Shown: positions 4,543 to 5,890 of the stretch, piece by piece
Position numbering within the stretch: position 1 is the first letter of the stretch
Layout: each line of letters begins with the position of its first letter
DNA from: an uncultured Clostridia bacterium
GTDB taxonomy: Bacteria > Bacillota > Clostridia > Christensenellales > Borkfalkiaceae
NCBI GenBank assembly: GCA_945835865.1
Contig: CAMAJQ010000059.1
Span: 1 to 5,890 of the forward strand
Length of the DNA stretch: 5,890 bases
Reading direction: 5' to 3'
Position numbers and translations under genes: made by a program
The notes under the pieces: model-generated
Database searches by the model: none
What the model was told of the DNA's origin: nothing
The model's input: only the letters and a program-made list of their open reading frames with translations

Positions 4543-5808
4543 ATGAACGAATTTATCCAGACGGCGAATATGATCATCGGGATCGCTTTCACCGTCGCTT
4601 ATTTCTGTCAGATCGTATATACGATCGTAGGGCTCGTCCGAAAACCGAAAAAATATCCCGAAACGGATCAGACGAAAAAATACGCCGTTCTCATATCGGC
4701 GCGGAACGAAGAAAACGTGATCGCAAACCTGCTCGAAAGCATCCGCAATCAGGATTATCCTTCCGAAAACGTGACGGTCTTCGTGGTGGCGGACAACTGC
4801 ACGGACGATACGGCGGCGATCGCCGAGAAATGCGGCGCGAAGGTCTACGTCCGCTTCAATCACAATCAGGTAGGCAAGGGATACGCTCTCGATTACCTCT
4901 TGCAGAAGATCGACGAGGAATATACCTTCGAGGCTTTCGACGGATATTTCGTCTTCGACGCGGATAACGTGCTCATGCCCGACTATATCACCCAGATGGA
5001 CCGCGCGCACTGCGCGGGATACGAGTCGCTGACGAGTTACCGCAATTCCAAGAACTTCGGCGACAACTGGATCTCTTCCGGCTACGGGCTGTGGTTCCTG
5101 AGAGAGGCGAAATACCTCAACAACCCGAGAAGCATGCTCGGCACGAGTTGTTCGATTTCCGGCACGGGGTTCTTCTTTTCTTCCAAAATCGCGAGGGAGA
5201 ACGGCGGATGGAAATATTTCCTCCTGACGGAAGACATCGAGTTTTCCACCGATCTCGTCATCCGCGGAAGGAAAATCGGGTACTGTCACGACGCCATGTT
5301 CTTCGACGAACAGCCCACCGAATTCTCCCAGAGCTGGAAACAGCGCCTGCGCTGGTCGAAAGGGTTTTTCCAGATCATTCACAGATACGGGGGAAAACTC
5401 GTCAAGGGAATCCTCACGGGGAAATTCGCCTGTCTGGATATGTTTTTCTATATCGCGCCCGCCTTCGTGCTCACGTCGTTGCAGGTGATCCTCGCCGTCG
5501 TGAACCTTATCGTTTCCCTCGTGACGGGCAACTTCAGCGGAGAGATCGTGCTCTCTTCCCTGACCTTCCTCCTGTTCGCGTACGCTTTTCTCTGGGTGTT
5601 CGGCGTGCTCGTCGCCGTGACCGAAAGAAAACGCATTATATGCTCCACCCCGAAACTGATTTTCTACACGTTCACCTTCCCTCTGTTTATGTTTACCTAT
5701 CTGCCCATCTCGTGGGTCGCCCTCTTCAAAAAAGTCAGGTGGGATCCCGTCCGGCATACGCATAACAAAAAGGCGAGCGAACTGAAAGAAATTATCGACA
5801 AACAGTGA
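4543..5808 (+). CDS. Membrane-bound processive-type family 2 glycosyltransferase
   Basis: The 421-residue protein resembles the NodC, hyaluronan synthase and cellulose synthase-like branch of GT2 enzymes, which transfer sugars from nucleotide-sugar donors at the inner face of the membrane and often extrude the polymer. An N-terminal membrane helix (about 9-31) precedes the GT-A domain. The domain has VLISARNEENVI (49-60), nucleotide-binding Asp 84 in VVADNCTDD, the metal-binding FDADN (138-142), the catalytic-base motif TED (229-231) and QRLRW (267-271), the QxxRW signature of processive enzymes. Three or four C-terminal membrane segments follow (about 300-326, 337-360 and 373-397), then a hydrophilic tail with WDPVRHT (400-406). 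All key residues are present. It stands alone with its own promoter, divergent from metNIQ, so no neighbour reveals its sugar or product. A role in a cell-surface glycan is inferred. Confidence 0.9.
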   Translation: MNEFIQTANMIIGIAFTVAYFCQIVYTIVGLVRKPKKYPETDQTKKYAVLISARNEENVIANLLESIRNQDYPSENVTVFVVADNCTDDTAAIAEKCGAKVYVRFNHNQVGKGYALDYLLQKIDEEYTFEAFDGYFVFDADNVLMPDYITQMDRAHCAGYESLTSYRNSKNFGDNWISSGYGLWFLREAKYLNNPRSMLGTSCSISGTGFFFSSKIARENGGWKYFLLTEDIEFSTDLVIRGRKIGYCHDAMFFDEQPTEFSQSWKQRLRWSKGFFQIIHRYGGKLVKGILTGKFACLDMFFYIAPAFVLTSLQVILAVVNLIVSLVTGNFSGEIVLSSLTFLLFAYAFLWVFGVLVAVTERKRIICSTPKLIFYTFTFPLFMFTYLPISWVALFKKVRWDPVRHTHNKKASELKEIIDKQ

Positions 5809-5818
5809 CCGGGAAGGC

Positions 5819-5877
5819 GGAAAAGGCTTTTCCCTCCGGCGGAAAGACCCGCCGAGGCCCCCTCCGGGAAGGGAAAA
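5819..5877. repeat. Nested inverted repeats downstream of the glycosyltransferase gene
   Basis: Within 82 non-coding bases after the stop codon there is GGAAAA/TTTTCC (5819-5833), CGGCGG/CCGCCG (5837-5854), and an outer pairing of TTTTCCCTCCGG (5828-5839) with CCGGGAAGGGAAAA (5864-5877) that allows one extra base. These could form a terminator-like structure. On the plus strand no T-run follows, so a standard intrinsic terminator for this gene is not shown inside the window. It may instead serve a minus-strand gene to the right. Confidence 0.35.
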
Positions 5878-5890
5878 CGCGGCTTTCCTA

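Noticed and set aside
4402..5763. 453-codon minus-strand frame opposite the glycosyltransferase
   Set aside because: It is antisense to a gene with intact catalytic motifs, and its product is charged and compositionally biased with no domain signature.
1..5890. CRISPR array, tRNA, rRNA or insertion sequence
   Set aside because: I saw no regularly spaced direct repeats, no cloverleaf with T-arm consensus, no rRNA stretches, and no transposase or terminal inverted repeats.

Overview
The window looks like chromosomal DNA from a GC-rich member of the Bacillota, probably an uncultured Clostridia lineage. The reasons are near-consensus sigma-A promoters (TTGACA or TTGACT, 17-bp spacers, TATAAT-like -10 boxes), purine-rich AGGAG-type ribosome binding sites, hairpin-plus-T terminators, and a Firmicutes-style metNIQ operon encoding a lipoprotein. 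The lineage is inferred from these features, not from a search.

Layout from left to right. Bases 1-1115 (minus) are one uninterrupted reading frame that leaves the window at base 1. Its first ~190 residues are a TetR-family repressor. From about residue 192 it becomes, with no stop and no frame change, the second half of a radical-SAM tRNA methylthiotransferase (MtaB). Codon choice changes at the same place, so this is a chimeric join, either an assembly artefact or a real recombination. Bases 1116-1350 hold the repressor's promoter (a perfect TTGACA-17-TATAAT), a 14-bp inverted-repeat operator, and two hairpins that end the operon coming from the right. Bases 1351-3946 (minus) are a complete methionine ABC importer operon in the order metN, metI, metQ, with 1-bp and 15-bp gaps.

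Bases 3947-4542 carry no convincing gene. They contain two divergent promoters. The leftward one drives metNIQ through a leader of roughly 250 nt, with several stem-loops and an intrinsic terminator just before metN. That is the layout of a transcription-attenuation element, but I cannot find the conserved SAM-I (S-box) or T-box sequences, so its class is unrecognised. The rightward promoter drives a membrane-embedded family 2 glycosyltransferase (4543-5808) of the processive QxxRW type, with a ~145-nt 5' untranslated region. The last 82 bases are non-coding and contain inverted repeats.

How the genes work together: MetQ captures methionine outside the membrane, MetI is the channel and MetN the ATPase, whose C-terminal NIL domain should sense internal methionine. 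The leader RNA is the likely second control layer. The glycosyltransferase and the TetR gene have their own promoters and no evident functional link to methionine uptake. The points most worth following up are the TetR-MtaB join and the unclassified metNIQ leader.
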